This document shows, one piece after another, positions 25,798 to 34,083 of a DNA stretch of 64,000 bases. Positions within the stretch are counted from its first letter, which is position 1, and each line of letters opens with the position of its first letter. The notes under the pieces were generated by a model, which ran no database searches, was not told the DNA's origin, and worked only from the letters and a program-made list of their open reading frames with translations. This DNA comes from Planomicrobium sp. CPCC 101079 (lineage in GTDB: Bacteria > Bacillota > Bacilli > Bacillales_A > Planococcaceae): the NCBI RefSeq assembly GCF_007859275.1, contig NZ_VOHC01000005.1, positions 20,525 to 84,524 of the forward strand. The letters are read 5' to 3'. Made by a program: the position numbers and the translations under genes.

Positions 25798-27381
25798 ATG
25801 GCTCTGCAACAGAAAGTTGGCCGCTTATTGATTGCTGGATTTCATGGCAAGACGGTATCGAACGGCATCAAGCACTTGATCCATTCCTATCACATCGGCG
25901 GCGTCATTTTGTTCCGCCGCAATATCGGAACGCCGGCCGAAGTGTTGAAACTCACACGGAGCCTGCAAAAAGAAGCGAAAGATGCCGGGTACGCAGTGCC
26001 TTTGCTTGTTTGCCTGGACCAGGAAAATGGCATGGTCCGCAGAATCGGAGAGGGGACAACAAGCATTCCGGGAGCGATGCTGCTTGGTGCAACCCACGAA
26101 CCGGATCTTGCCCAAAAAGCTGGAGCAATGACTGGCACAGAACTGAAAGCACTCGGCGTCAATTGGAATCTCGCTCCGGTAGCGGATATCAACAACAACC
26201 CGAAAAATCCAGTCATCGGTGTCCGTTCATTTGGCGAAAAAGCCGATCATGTAACGGAAATGGCAAAAGGTTTTATGGCTGGCATGAGGAGAGCAGGCGT
26301 CGCTTCCACACTTAAGCATTTTCCAGGGCACGGGGACACCACAGTGGATTCCCATCTGGATTTGCCGATTATCAGCCACGGGATGGAAAGGCTCCGTGAA
26401 GTGGAACTTGTGCCTTTCAAAGAGTGCATCGCCAGAGGGGCGGATGCCGTAATGGGCGCCCATGTCTATTTTCCGGCATTGGAAAAAGAAGAAAACACGC
26501 CGGCCACTTTATCGCATTCGGTGATCACCGGCCTGCTTCGGGAAGAGCTTGGATTTGATGGCGTCATCACAACCGATTGCATGGAAATGGATGCCATCGC
26601 AAAAGGCATTGGAACGGTGAAAGGCTGTGTGAAAGCAGTCCAGGCGGGAGTGGATTTGGTTATGGTGTCCCATCAGCACGATTTGCAGGAACAAGCAGTT
26701 CTTCAACTGGCGGAAGCAGTTGGAAAGGGCGTAATTGCTGAACAGCAAATTGACCAGTCGATTGCGCGGATTGAACAGATGATTTCAAACTATACAAATT
26801 GGGGAGAAATTGAGGCGGTACAGGAACTTCCTGCTTTGGTTGGATCTGAAGCGCATCAAAAGCAAATGAAACCGATTTACCAGGCCGGCGTTACGGTGAT
26901 CGGGAACAAAGGAAAACCGATTGGAGCGGAAGACCGGGTTCTTTTAATTTCCCCAATGGATGGAGCCGGTTCTTTAGCCGAAAGCAAAACGTCAAGAACA
27001 GCGCTGCTGGCGGAGGCATTAAGGAAGCTTCATCCACTTGCAGAGTCTATTGAAGTTGAATTGGACGATGATGTGGAGGTTGCTGCTTTTTCCGATTCAT
27101 TGAAATCTGCAGACCATGTGGTGGTGGTGACAATGGACGCTGTCCGCTTCGCAGCGCAGAGCAGACTGGTCAATCTCTTGATTGGCAGCGGCAAGCCGGT
27201 GGATGTCGTTGCTGTTCGCACGCCTTACGACGCAGCCATGTTTCCAGGGGCAAACCGAATCCTCTGTACGTATGAATATACGTTAGCCGCTTTAGAAATT
27301 GCGGCTGAAGTGCTGGTAGGGAAAACGGAAGCCAAAGGGAAGCTGCCCGTAACTTTGGAAATTCACAGCAAGCGCATTTGA
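25798..27381 (+). CDS. nagZ: Cytosolic beta-N-acetylglucosaminidase, GH3 (NagZ)
   Basis: This 527-residue GH3 enzyme would release GlcNAc from GlcNAc-MurNAc fragments. The NagZ-specific loop KHFPGHGDTTVDSH lies at residues 173-186, with the Asp-His acid/base pair. The nucleophile is Asp260 in GVITTDCMEMDAI. The C-terminal part (from about residue 350) is the second GH3 domain. There is no signal peptide, unlike the paralogue at 34084. It is the third gene of the murK operon, starting 12 bp after the hydrolase with TAAAGGAGGAAG. A cytosolic NagZ beside MurK recalls Clostridium. Confidence 0.9.
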   Translation: MALQQKVGRLLIAGFHGKTVSNGIKHLIHSYHIGGVILFRRNIGTPAEVLKLTRSLQKEAKDAGYAVPLLVCLDQENGMVRRIGEGTTSIPGAMLLGATHEPDLAQKAGAMTGTELKALGVNWNLAPVADINNNPKNPVIGVRSFGEKADHVTEMAKGFMAGMRRAGVASTLKHFPGHGDTTVDSHLDLPIISHGMERLREVELVPFKECIARGADAVMGAHVYFPALEKEENTPATLSHSVITGLLREELGFDGVITTDCMEMDAIAKGIGTVKGCVKAVQAGVDLVMVSHQHDLQEQAVLQLAEAVGKGVIAEQQIDQSIARIEQMISNYTNWGEIEAVQELPALVGSEAHQKQMKPIYQAGVTVIGNKGKPIGAEDRVLLISPMDGAGSLAESKTSRTALLAEALRKLHPLAESIEVELDDDVEVAAFSDSLKSADHVVVVTMDAVRFAAQSRLVNLLIGSGKPVDVVAVRTPYDAAMFPGANRILCTYEYTLAALEIAAEVLVGKTEAKGKLPVTLEIHSKRI

Positions 27382-27480
27382 CGCTTTCCCCAAGCTGAAG
27401 TTTTTATTTGCGCGGCAAACATTTCTCCTATACTATTCAATAGAAGCAAAAAGCATGGGAATTTGGTTGGAGGTTTGTTC

Positions 27481-28329
27481 ATGAAATCGTTGGTATCAAA
27501 AATAGAATCGAATTTGCCGCAGTTGTCTGAAGCGGAAAGGCGGATTGGCGAATATATCATCGAAAGGCCGGATGCAGTGCCCCACATGACCACCAAAGAG
27601 CTTTCGGAAAAATCGGGAGTGAGTGAAGCGTCGATCATCCGTTTCTGCAAATCGATTGGGATGGGAAGCTTTAAGACGTTTAAGCTAGCTCTTTTAAAAG
27701 ACGTGACGCTGATGGATACGAATTTAACGGATTTTTCGGTTTTGCAGCAGAAGGATTCGCCTTATGACTTGTTCCACAAAATCATCCACGTCAACAAGTC
27801 GGCTATCGAATCATGCGCTGATTCAATGGATCGGAAAGAGCTGGCAAAAGCGGTGGAAGCACTTAAAGAAGCTGAGAAACTTGTCTTTTTTGGGGTCGGG
27901 GGCTCATCAACTGCTGCGGTCGATGCCCAATACAAATTCACGAAGCTCGGTTATCATTCCATCACATCACTGGATTTCCACTATATGCTGTCGCTTATCC
28001 CGCATTTGACGGAAAAAGACGTCTTTGTCGCCATCAGCACTTCCGGAAAAACAAAAGATGTCCTTGAATTGTCCCGTTTTGCCAAAAAAAGAGGGGCAAA
28101 GGTCATCGCCCTGACAAACATCAACAAATCTCCTTTATATAAAGAAGCGGATATCCGGCTTTGCACACCAAACGTGGAACAGGATTTCCGTATCGGCAGC
28201 ATCTCGTCGAGAATGACGCAATTGACAGTAATTGATACGCTCTATATGAGCATGTTCCATCACATCGGCGAAAAAGTGGTGCAGAAATATTATGATGCGC
28301 GCAAGGAAATGGAAAGCTTACGAAGATAA
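27481..28329 (+). CDS. murR: RpiR/MurR-family transcriptional regulator
   Basis: This 282-residue regulator has an N-terminal RpiR helix-turn-helix (TTKELSEKSGVSEASIIRFC, about residues 36-55) and a SIS sugar-phosphate-binding domain (VFFGVGGSSTAAVDAQYKF; AISTSGKTKDV). MurNAc 6-phosphate is the effector known for MurR. It lies between the cytosolic set and murQ. The ATG at 27481 follows GGTTGGAGG, and a possible TTTGCG/TATACT promoter is at 27407-27434. It likely controls the palindromes at 23661 and 28418. Confidence 0.88.
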   Translation: MKSLVSKIESNLPQLSEAERRIGEYIIERPDAVPHMTTKELSEKSGVSEASIIRFCKSIGMGSFKTFKLALLKDVTLMDTNLTDFSVLQQKDSPYDLFHKIIHVNKSAIESCADSMDRKELAKAVEALKEAEKLVFFGVGGSSTAAVDAQYKFTKLGYHSITSLDFHYMLSLIPHLTEKDVFVAISTSGKTKDVLELSRFAKKRGAKVIALTNINKSPLYKEADIRLCTPNVEQDFRIGSISSRMTQLTVIDTLYMSMFHHIGEKVVQKYYDARKEMESLRR

Positions 28330-28347
28330 ATCAGATTTACTTTCAGT

Positions 28348-28373
28348 GACACCGCGTTAAGTGGTGTTTTTCT
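28348..28373 (+). terminator. Short terminator after murR
   Basis: ACACC pairs with GGTGT around a nine-base loop, followed by TTTTTC. The stem is short. Confidence 0.55.
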
Positions 28374-28385
28374 TATTTGCAGAAT

Positions 28386-28445
28386 GAAATTAAATTTCGT
28401 AATATGAATAAATAGTATTGACTTAAAATTTCAAATAATTACAAT
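28386..28445 (+). promoter_or_regulatory. murQ promoter with candidate MurR operators
   Basis: TTGACT (28418-28423) and TACAAT (28440-28445) are 16 bases apart. A palindrome TTGACTTAAAATTTCAA begins at the -35, as at murK. A second palindrome GAAATTAAATTTC is at 28386-28398. Confidence 0.68.
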
Positions 28446-28479
28446 AGATTTAAGAAATAAATTCCAAAAGGATGATCTG

Positions 28480-29364
28480 ATGCTGGAAAATTTGTCTACA
28501 GAAAAAAGAAACCAGGAAACGATGCAGCTTGATGAAATGTCAACGGCGGAAATACTGGAAACGATGAACAAGGAAGATCAAAAGGTGCCGCTTGCGATTG
28601 CAGATGAACTAGCACAAATTGAGCTAGCGGTGGATGCGGTTATTGGGTCGTTCAAAGCGGGCGGCCGGTTGATTTATTTAGGCGCAGGAACGAGCGGGCG
28701 TTTAGGGGTGCTTGATGCGGTAGAATGCGGGCCGACATTCGGGATTTCACCAGAAGTGGTCATGGGATTTTTAGCCGGCGGAATGAAAGCGTTCTCAGAA
28801 GCGGTCGAAGGAGCAGAAGACAGCTTAGAGATGGGCCAGGAAGACTTGAAATCCATTAGGCTGACAGAGAATGATACGGTGATTGGCATTGCGGCAAGCG
28901 GCAGAACACCTTATGTGATAGGGGCTTTGCAGTATGCAAATGAAAAAGGGGCAAAGACAGTAGCGATTTCCTGCAATAAAAACGCTGAAATCAGCCAATG
29001 CGCCCGAATTGCCATCGAAATTGAAACAGGTCCGGAAGTGTTGACGGGTTCTACCCGGTTGAAAGCGGGAACTGCCCAGAAACTGGTGCTGAATATGATA
29101 TCCACCGCTTCTATGATCGGCATAGGCAAAGTTTACGGCAATTTGATGGTGGATGTGCAAGCAACCAACTTAAAGTTGATTGAACGCTCCAAGAAAATCA
29201 TCATGGATTCGGCGCAAGTCGACTATGATACGGCACAGCATTATTACGAAAAAGCGGATGGCCAGGTGAAGGTGGCAATCGTCATGATTTTGCTTGATTG
29301 CACAAAAGAAGAAGCGGAAGCGAAATTAACATCATCAGGCGGTTTTGTACGCAAAGCAGTATAG
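28480..29364 (+). CDS. murQ: N-acetylmuramic acid 6-phosphate etherase
   Basis: This 294-residue cytosolic lyase cleaves D-lactate from MurNAc 6-phosphate to give GlcNAc 6-phosphate. The SIS domain has LGAGTSGRLGVLDAVECGP. Glu82 and Glu113 (GAEDSLEMG) correspond to the catalytic and base residues of E. coli MurQ. GIAASGRTPYVIGAL and GSTRLKAGTAQKLVLN are the family signatures. The start has AAAAGGA eight bases upstream. It is followed 31 bp later by murP. The product feeds NagA and NagB at 39.6-41.5 kb. Confidence 0.96.
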   Translation: MLENLSTEKRNQETMQLDEMSTAEILETMNKEDQKVPLAIADELAQIELAVDAVIGSFKAGGRLIYLGAGTSGRLGVLDAVECGPTFGISPEVVMGFLAGGMKAFSEAVEGAEDSLEMGQEDLKSIRLTENDTVIGIAASGRTPYVIGALQYANEKGAKTVAISCNKNAEISQCARIAIEIETGPEVLTGSTRLKAGTAQKLVLNMISTASMIGIGKVYGNLMVDVQATNLKLIERSKKIIMDSAQVDYDTAQHYYEKADGQVKVAIVMILLDCTKEEAEAKLTSSGGFVRKAV

Positions 29365-29395
29365 AAAACACAAAATCGGGAGAGCGGGGGACAGT

Positions 29396-30775
29396 ATGAA
29401 AAAAGAACAAAAAATGACTCATGACATTCTCGAAAAAGTCGGGGGAACTGGGAATGTCCAAAAAATAGCGCATTGCATGACACGCTTGCGGTTGTCGCTA
29501 AAAGACGACAGCAAAGCGAATATCAATGAATTGAAAAGAATCGATGGGGTTATGGGAGTCATAGAAGATGACACCCTTCAAATTGTCGTCGGTCCAGGGA
29601 CAGTCAATAAAGTGGCTGCTGAAATGAGCAAAGAAACAGGTCTGGCGATTGGGGAAGAAGCACAGGTTGATGAAAATGACATGGATTTCAGTGAACGCGC
29701 TGCTTTGAAAAAAGCGAATATGAAAGAAAAGAACAAAACGCCTTTCAAGCTTTTCTTGCGCAGAGTCGGAAATATTTTCATTCCGTTAATTCCAGGGCTT
29801 GTTGCATCAGGAATCATTAACGGAGCAGCTAACTTTGCTAAAAATGCAGGCGTGGATGCAACAGAAACGTGGATGCAGATCTTATTGCTGTTGGGAAGCA
29901 CCGTGTTTACATACTTGGCTATTTTAGTCGGCTGGAATACAGCAAAAGAATTCGGGGGCACTCCGGTACTGGGAGCGATTGCAGGAGGAATCTTGTTCAA
30001 CCCGCTATTGGCGGAAATAACGATTTACGGTGAACCGCTGGTCGTCGGAAGGGGAGGATTGTTTGGCGTCGTGTTTGCCGCGTGGTTGATGACATTCATC
30101 GAGAAAAAGGTCCGTTCGGTTATGCACAGCTCCGTGGACATTCTCTTCACACCGTTGATTACGATACTGATTGTCGGTTTCGTATCGCTTTACGCCATTG
30201 TTCCAGTCGCCGGCCTTTTATCCGATGGCATCACAACAGGATTAATTGCAATTTTGGACGTTGGCGGAGTGGTTGCCGGAGCCATATTGGCAGGATTCTT
30301 CTTGCCGCTTGTCATGCTGGGTCTTCATCATGGGTTGACGCCAATTCATCTAGAACTAATGAATACGTTGGGAAGCACCGCATTGCTGCCGATATTAGCG
30401 ATGGCAGGAGCAGGTCAAGTAGGGGGCACAATCGCGATTTTCGTCAAGACCAAAAATCAGCGGTTGCGCAATATCATCAAAGGCGCGCTTCCGGTAGGTG
30501 TACTTGGAATCGGGGAACCGTTATTATATGGGGTCACCTTGCCATTAGGCCGGCCTTTCGTCACAGCTTGCCTCGGTGCGGCATGCGGAGGCGCATTCCA
30601 GGCAATCATGCATACAGCAGCACTCGGAATTGGCGTATCGGGCATTTCCTTGATTCCGTTGATCGCTGAAAACAAATATATCCTATACTTCCTTGGCCTA
30701 GTCGTCGCCTATACATTCGGCTTCCTCTTCACCTACCTCTTCGGCTTCAAAGAAGAAATGGCAGAAGGGATCTAA
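29396..30775 (+). CDS. murP: MurNAc-type PTS EIIBC transporter
   Basis: This 459-residue PTS permease imports and phosphorylates MurNAc or the disaccharide MurNAc-GlcNAc. The EIIB domain comes first, with phospho-Cys27 in IAHCMTRLRLSL. A charged linker leads to the EIIC membrane domain (RRVGNIFIPLIPGLVASGIIN, read in two parts; GIGEPLLYGVTLPLG). There is no EIIA domain, so it must borrow one. The GlcNAc transporter at 37631 carries an EIIA. The ATG at 29396 follows AGAGCGGGGG. It is in the murQ operon and followed by a hairpin-repeat region. Confidence 0.93.
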   Translation: MKKEQKMTHDILEKVGGTGNVQKIAHCMTRLRLSLKDDSKANINELKRIDGVMGVIEDDTLQIVVGPGTVNKVAAEMSKETGLAIGEEAQVDENDMDFSERAALKKANMKEKNKTPFKLFLRRVGNIFIPLIPGLVASGIINGAANFAKNAGVDATETWMQILLLLGSTVFTYLAILVGWNTAKEFGGTPVLGAIAGGILFNPLLAEITIYGEPLVVGRGGLFGVVFAAWLMTFIEKKVRSVMHSSVDILFTPLITILIVGFVSLYAIVPVAGLLSDGITTGLIAILDVGGVVAGAILAGFFLPLVMLGLHHGLTPIHLELMNTLGSTALLPILAMAGAGQVGGTIAIFVKTKNQRLRNIIKGALPVGVLGIGEPLLYGVTLPLGRPFVTACLGAACGGAFQAIMHTAALGIGVSGISLIPLIAENKYILYFLGLVVAYTFGFLFTYLFGFKEEMAEGI

Positions 30776-31072
30776 GAAAAGCGGAGGTGCCCGTCTAGCC
30801 CCGACAAGCGCTGGAGGACTTGAAGAACATGGCGCTTTTTGCCATGATCGGCAAGGCCGAAGCGACCTCGAGGGGCTGGGCACCGGAGCTAGACAACAAG
30901 AAAAGCGGAAACGGTCGTTCAGGTTCGACAGGCATAAGACGGACCGGCGAAGTGGCGCTTTTTGCCACACAGCCGGGTTGGCTTATGACCCGAGAACCTG
31001 ACCGCTGGAGTCTGGCCAACAAGAAAAGCGGAGGTGCCCGTGTAGCCCCGACAAGCGCTGGCGGGCTCAAAG
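30776..31072. repeat. Tandem ~124-bp hairpin elements (two full, one half copy)
   Basis: Copies start at 30776, 30900 and 31023, each with GAAAAGCGGA. Copy 1 has arms GGTGCCC/GGGCACC and AGCCCC/GGGGCT. Copy 2 has different arms, TCAGGTTC/GAACCTGA and CATAAG/CTTATG, that also pair. Both peak in GGCGCTTTTTGCC. Copy 3 is the left half only. The region after murP holds no credible gene; the frame open through it is an artefact that joins mupG. Confidence 0.8.
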
Positions 31073-31086
31073 AAATTCATAACACC

Positions 31087-31120
31087 AAAAAAAGGGAGAT
31101 GCTTCTCCCTTTTTTCTTTT
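31087..31120 (+). terminator. Terminator between murP repeats and mupG
   Basis: AAAGGGAGA pairs with TCTCCCTTT around a short loop, followed by T-rich sequence. Because the mupG ribosome site follows within 10 bp, it may be a partial terminator or attenuator. Confidence 0.75.
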
Positions 31121-31140
31121 ATACAAAAGGAGGAGACAAC

Positions 31141-32208
31141 ATGCGCGGCATTTCTGTATACCTTGGCGAAGAGCCGATCAAAAATTTGGAACCTTATATT
31201 CAGCAGGTAAGAGAGAACGGATTTTCCTCGATTTTTACATCCCTGCATATTCCAGAAGAAAACCCATTGCTTTACAAAGAGCGGCTGAAAGAATTGGGAG
31301 CACTTGCTGTTAAATATGATTTTGAGCTGATGGCGGATATCTCTCCCAAATCTCTGGCCCACCTTGGCTTTGATTGGGAAAACGCGGATGGCCTGCTTGA
31401 ATGGGGGCTAGCCGGTTTACGGATTGACTATGGAATTGAAGAAAAAAAGATTGCCGAGTTATCCGGAAAAATGAAAATCGCATTGAATGCCAGCACGTTA
31501 ACGGTAGAAATTTTAGAGCGCTTAAAAACCGGCGGAATGCGGATGGAATCGGTTGAAGCGTGGCATAATTTTTATCCCCGTCCAGAAACAGGATTGGATA
31601 AGCACGAGTTTACGCGAGTGAACCAATGGCTGAAGCAGGCAGGCCTCACAGTAATGGCATTTGTTCCAGGTGATGGGCGGCGCAGAGGTCCGCTTTTTCA
31701 AGGGCTTCCCACTTTGGAAGACCACCGGAACTTCACCCCGTTTGCGGCATATCTGGACTTATTAAAAACAGAGTCAGTCGATAAAATCCTGATAGGCGAC
31801 CCGGCCATCAGCGAAGAATCGATGGCGCAATTTTCGCTGTTTGATCAAGGCATTATCCAGTTGCGGGCAGAAGCGTTTGTAACGGATCCGGCATTATTGG
31901 AGCGGCTGGACACGATTCAGACCAATCGCTGGGATGCTGCGCGCGATTGTGTGCGCTCCATGGAATCAAGGGAATACGGGTTGATCGGGACTCATGCTGC
32001 CGCCCCTCAACATACCATTGAAAGGTTATGTGGAAGCATTACGGTCGACAATGAAAAATACGGGCGCTACCAAGGAGAAGTCCAACTGTTAAAGAGAGAT
32101 TTGCCGGCAGATGAAAAAGTGAATGTTGTAGGAAGAATCGTCGAGCAAGATCGTCCGCTGCTGGCATCTATTCAAGGGGGCGTACGTTTTCAATTGAAAT
32201 GGATATAA
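31141..32208 (+). CDS. mupG: 6-phospho-N-acetylmuramidase MupG (DUF871, GH170)
   Basis: This 355-residue cytosolic enzyme would split MurNAc-6-phosphate-GlcNAc, delivered by MurP, into MurNAc 6-phosphate and GlcNAc. Family marks are RGISVYLGEEP near the start, FTSLHIPEENP, NASTLTVEILE, WHNFYPRPETGL and VPGDGRRRGPLFQGLPTLEDHR. The C-terminus has the all-beta cyclophilin-like domain seen in DUF871. The true start is 31141, with AAAAGGAGGAG eight bases upstream; the open frame beyond it runs through repeats. It follows murP as in other Bacillota. Confidence 0.92.
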   Translation: MRGISVYLGEEPIKNLEPYIQQVRENGFSSIFTSLHIPEENPLLYKERLKELGALAVKYDFELMADISPKSLAHLGFDWENADGLLEWGLAGLRIDYGIEEKKIAELSGKMKIALNASTLTVEILERLKTGGMRMESVEAWHNFYPRPETGLDKHEFTRVNQWLKQAGLTVMAFVPGDGRRRGPLFQGLPTLEDHRNFTPFAAYLDLLKTESVDKILIGDPAISEESMAQFSLFDQGIIQLRAEAFVTDPALLERLDTIQTNRWDAARDCVRSMESREYGLIGTHAAAPQHTIERLCGSITVDNEKYGRYQGEVQLLKRDLPADEKVNVVGRIVEQDRPLLASIQGGVRFQLKWI

Positions 32209-32325
32209 GAAAGCGGGAGGAGAATGCGGTTTTGCTGCTCCTCCCTTTATGCCTATACATGACAATTAAATTATTTAAATAATCTGATTATAAGCATTTA
32301 GTAATAGGTATAAATTAAAAAATAT

Positions 32326-32387
32326 AGAAATAATTTCTAATTAACTACTTTTGGAATATTTAAAACTGTCAAATTTTTAGATAGTAT
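32326..32387 (+). promoter_or_regulatory. amiE promoter and GAAAT/ATTTC palindrome
   Basis: TTTAAA (32359-32364) and TAGTAT (32382-32387) are 17 bases apart. AGAAATAATTTCT (32326-32338), a short palindrome, lies about 20 bases upstream. It resembles the murQ upstream palindrome but has a shorter centre, so an MurR role is uncertain. Confidence 0.45.
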
Positions 32388-32426
32388 TTAATAGCATCAT
32401 AAAACAGTTAGACAAGGAGGAATAAA

Positions 32427-34064
32427 ATGAAAACAAGCACTAAAAAGAAAGCGCTTTCAACCGCGGTGGCCTGTTCGCTTCTTGCTTCATCTCTTTTTGC
32501 TTCGCCGGCTTTGGCAGGGAACGCAAAACAATGGGACCAGCCAGGATCCATGGCTCCGGTACTTCATCCAGGAACAGCGAAAGCGGCAGGGATGGTCCAA
32601 AACCCATTGGTCCAAGTAGATGCAGCCATTGAAAAAGCGATTGCCGCTAAAACCATGCCTGGAGCTGTTGCGTTCGCAGCGAGGAGCGGCCACATTGTAA
32701 AGCACAAAGCTTATGGGCATGCTTCCCTTTATGCGGATGACGGATTCACTGAAGTGGAAAATCCGATCCAGATGGACGAAGACACGATTTTTGATCTTGC
32801 TTCCATCAGTAAAATTTTCACGACAACGGCTGCTATGAAGCTGTACGAAGAAGGGCATTTCGAGTTGGATGACCCGGTAGCCCTCCACCTCCCGGAATTT
32901 GCGGAAAATGGGAAGGAGCATGTGACGATCCGCCAACTGATGACCCATACATCCGGCTTCACGGCTTGGGTGCCGTTATATTCCCAAGGGCAAAATCGGG
33001 AAGACCGCATTCAATATGCATTGCGCTATCCGCTTGCCAATCAACCGGGCGAAAACTATACATACAGTGACTTAAACTTGATAACGCTTGGTGCATTAAT
33101 TGAAAAGTTTTCAGGCAAGCGGCTGGATGAATTTATGAAAGAAGAAATTACACAACCGCTTGGCATGGCAGACACCATGTATAATCCGCCAGCTTCTTTG
33201 AAAAACCGTATTGCGGCCACTGAATATCAGCCGGCTCTTGGAAGAGGGATGGTATGGGGCGAAGTGCACGATGAAAATGCTTGGTCGCTCGATGGCGTTG
33301 CTGGCCATGCCGGTGTTTTCTCCACCGCAACTGACTTAGCGAAATTTGCCCATATGTTACTGAACGATGGACGGTACGGCAGCAAGCAAATTCTAAAACC
33401 TGAAACGGTGCGTCTGTTGGAAGAAAACCAAATTCCTGAGTTTCCTGGAGATGACCACGGTTTAGGTTGGGAACTGAACCAGGGCTGGTATATGGATGCG
33501 TTGGCTGACCCTTCGGCAGTTGGACATACCGGCTATACGGGAACAAGCATTGTCATCAATCGTAAAAACCAAACAATTGCGATTTTATTGACCAATCGGG
33601 TGCACCCGTCGCGCAACACCGTTTCCACAAATGGAATTAGAAGAGAATTTGCAAGAGCAGTGGCCGATGCCATACCAGCACCAATTCCTAAAAAAGAAGA
33701 AGCATGGTTTGCCGGATATGGAGATAACTTGGACAAAGAACTTCGCGCAGCGATTCCAGATGGGACCACTGAATTTTCATTTGATACGTGGTACCGGACT
33801 GAAAGCGGTTCAGACTTTGGTTACGTCGAAACATCCGCTGATGGCGTGACTTGGCAGCAAGTAAAAGCGCCTCTGACCGGCGACAGCTCCGACTGGGGAA
33901 CTCAAACGATTAAACTTCCGGAAGGAACTGAGCATCTTCGGTTCCGCTACCAAACAGATGCTTCAGTCAATGGACGCGGCTGGTATATTGGGAATTTGAA
34001 AGCGGATGATCGAGAGATTTATCCAGAACCTCAAGACAATAGCTGGGTGCTAAGAAACTATTAA
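32427..34064 (+). CDS. amiE: Secreted AmiE-like N-acetylmuramyl-peptide amidase/serine hydrolase with extra C-terminal domain
   Basis: This 545-residue protein has a signal peptide (lysine-rich start, hydrophobic core, cleavage after PALA, near residue 30). The beta-lactamase-fold catalytic domain carries Ser126-I-S-Lys129 and the TYSDLN and GHTGYTGTS motifs. In Bacillus, AmiE removes peptide from MurNAc before NamZ/NagZ action. From about residue 425 there is a beta-sandwich-like extra domain (FDTWYRTESGSDFGYVETS, GTEHLRFRYQTD, GWYIGNLKAD), which resembles immune-inhibitor-A/MAM-type domains. AAGGAGGAATAAA precedes the ATG. It heads the secreted amiE-nagZ-namZ operon. Confidence 0.85.
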   Translation: MKTSTKKKALSTAVACSLLASSLFASPALAGNAKQWDQPGSMAPVLHPGTAKAAGMVQNPLVQVDAAIEKAIAAKTMPGAVAFAARSGHIVKHKAYGHASLYADDGFTEVENPIQMDEDTIFDLASISKIFTTTAAMKLYEEGHFELDDPVALHLPEFAENGKEHVTIRQLMTHTSGFTAWVPLYSQGQNREDRIQYALRYPLANQPGENYTYSDLNLITLGALIEKFSGKRLDEFMKEEITQPLGMADTMYNPPASLKNRIAATEYQPALGRGMVWGEVHDENAWSLDGVAGHAGVFSTATDLAKFAHMLLNDGRYGSKQILKPETVRLLEENQIPEFPGDDHGLGWELNQGWYMDALADPSAVGHTGYTGTSIVINRKNQTIAILLTNRVHPSRNTVSTNGIRREFARAVADAIPAPIPKKEEAWFAGYGDNLDKELRAAIPDGTTEFSFDTWYRTESGSDFGYVETSADGVTWQQVKAPLTGDSSDWGTQTIKLPEGTEHLRFRYQTDASVNGRGWYIGNLKADDREIYPEPQDNSWVLRNY

Positions 34065-34083
34065 TCTGATAGGAGGATGAGGA

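Noticed and set aside
30820..31140. Open frame extending mupG upstream by 107 codons
   Set aside because: It runs through the hairpin repeats and a terminator, and the ideal ribosome site lies before 31141.
28386..32338. Single strict MurR consensus for all three promoters
   Set aside because: The amiE palindrome has a shorter centre than the murQ ones, so the three were not forced into one motif.
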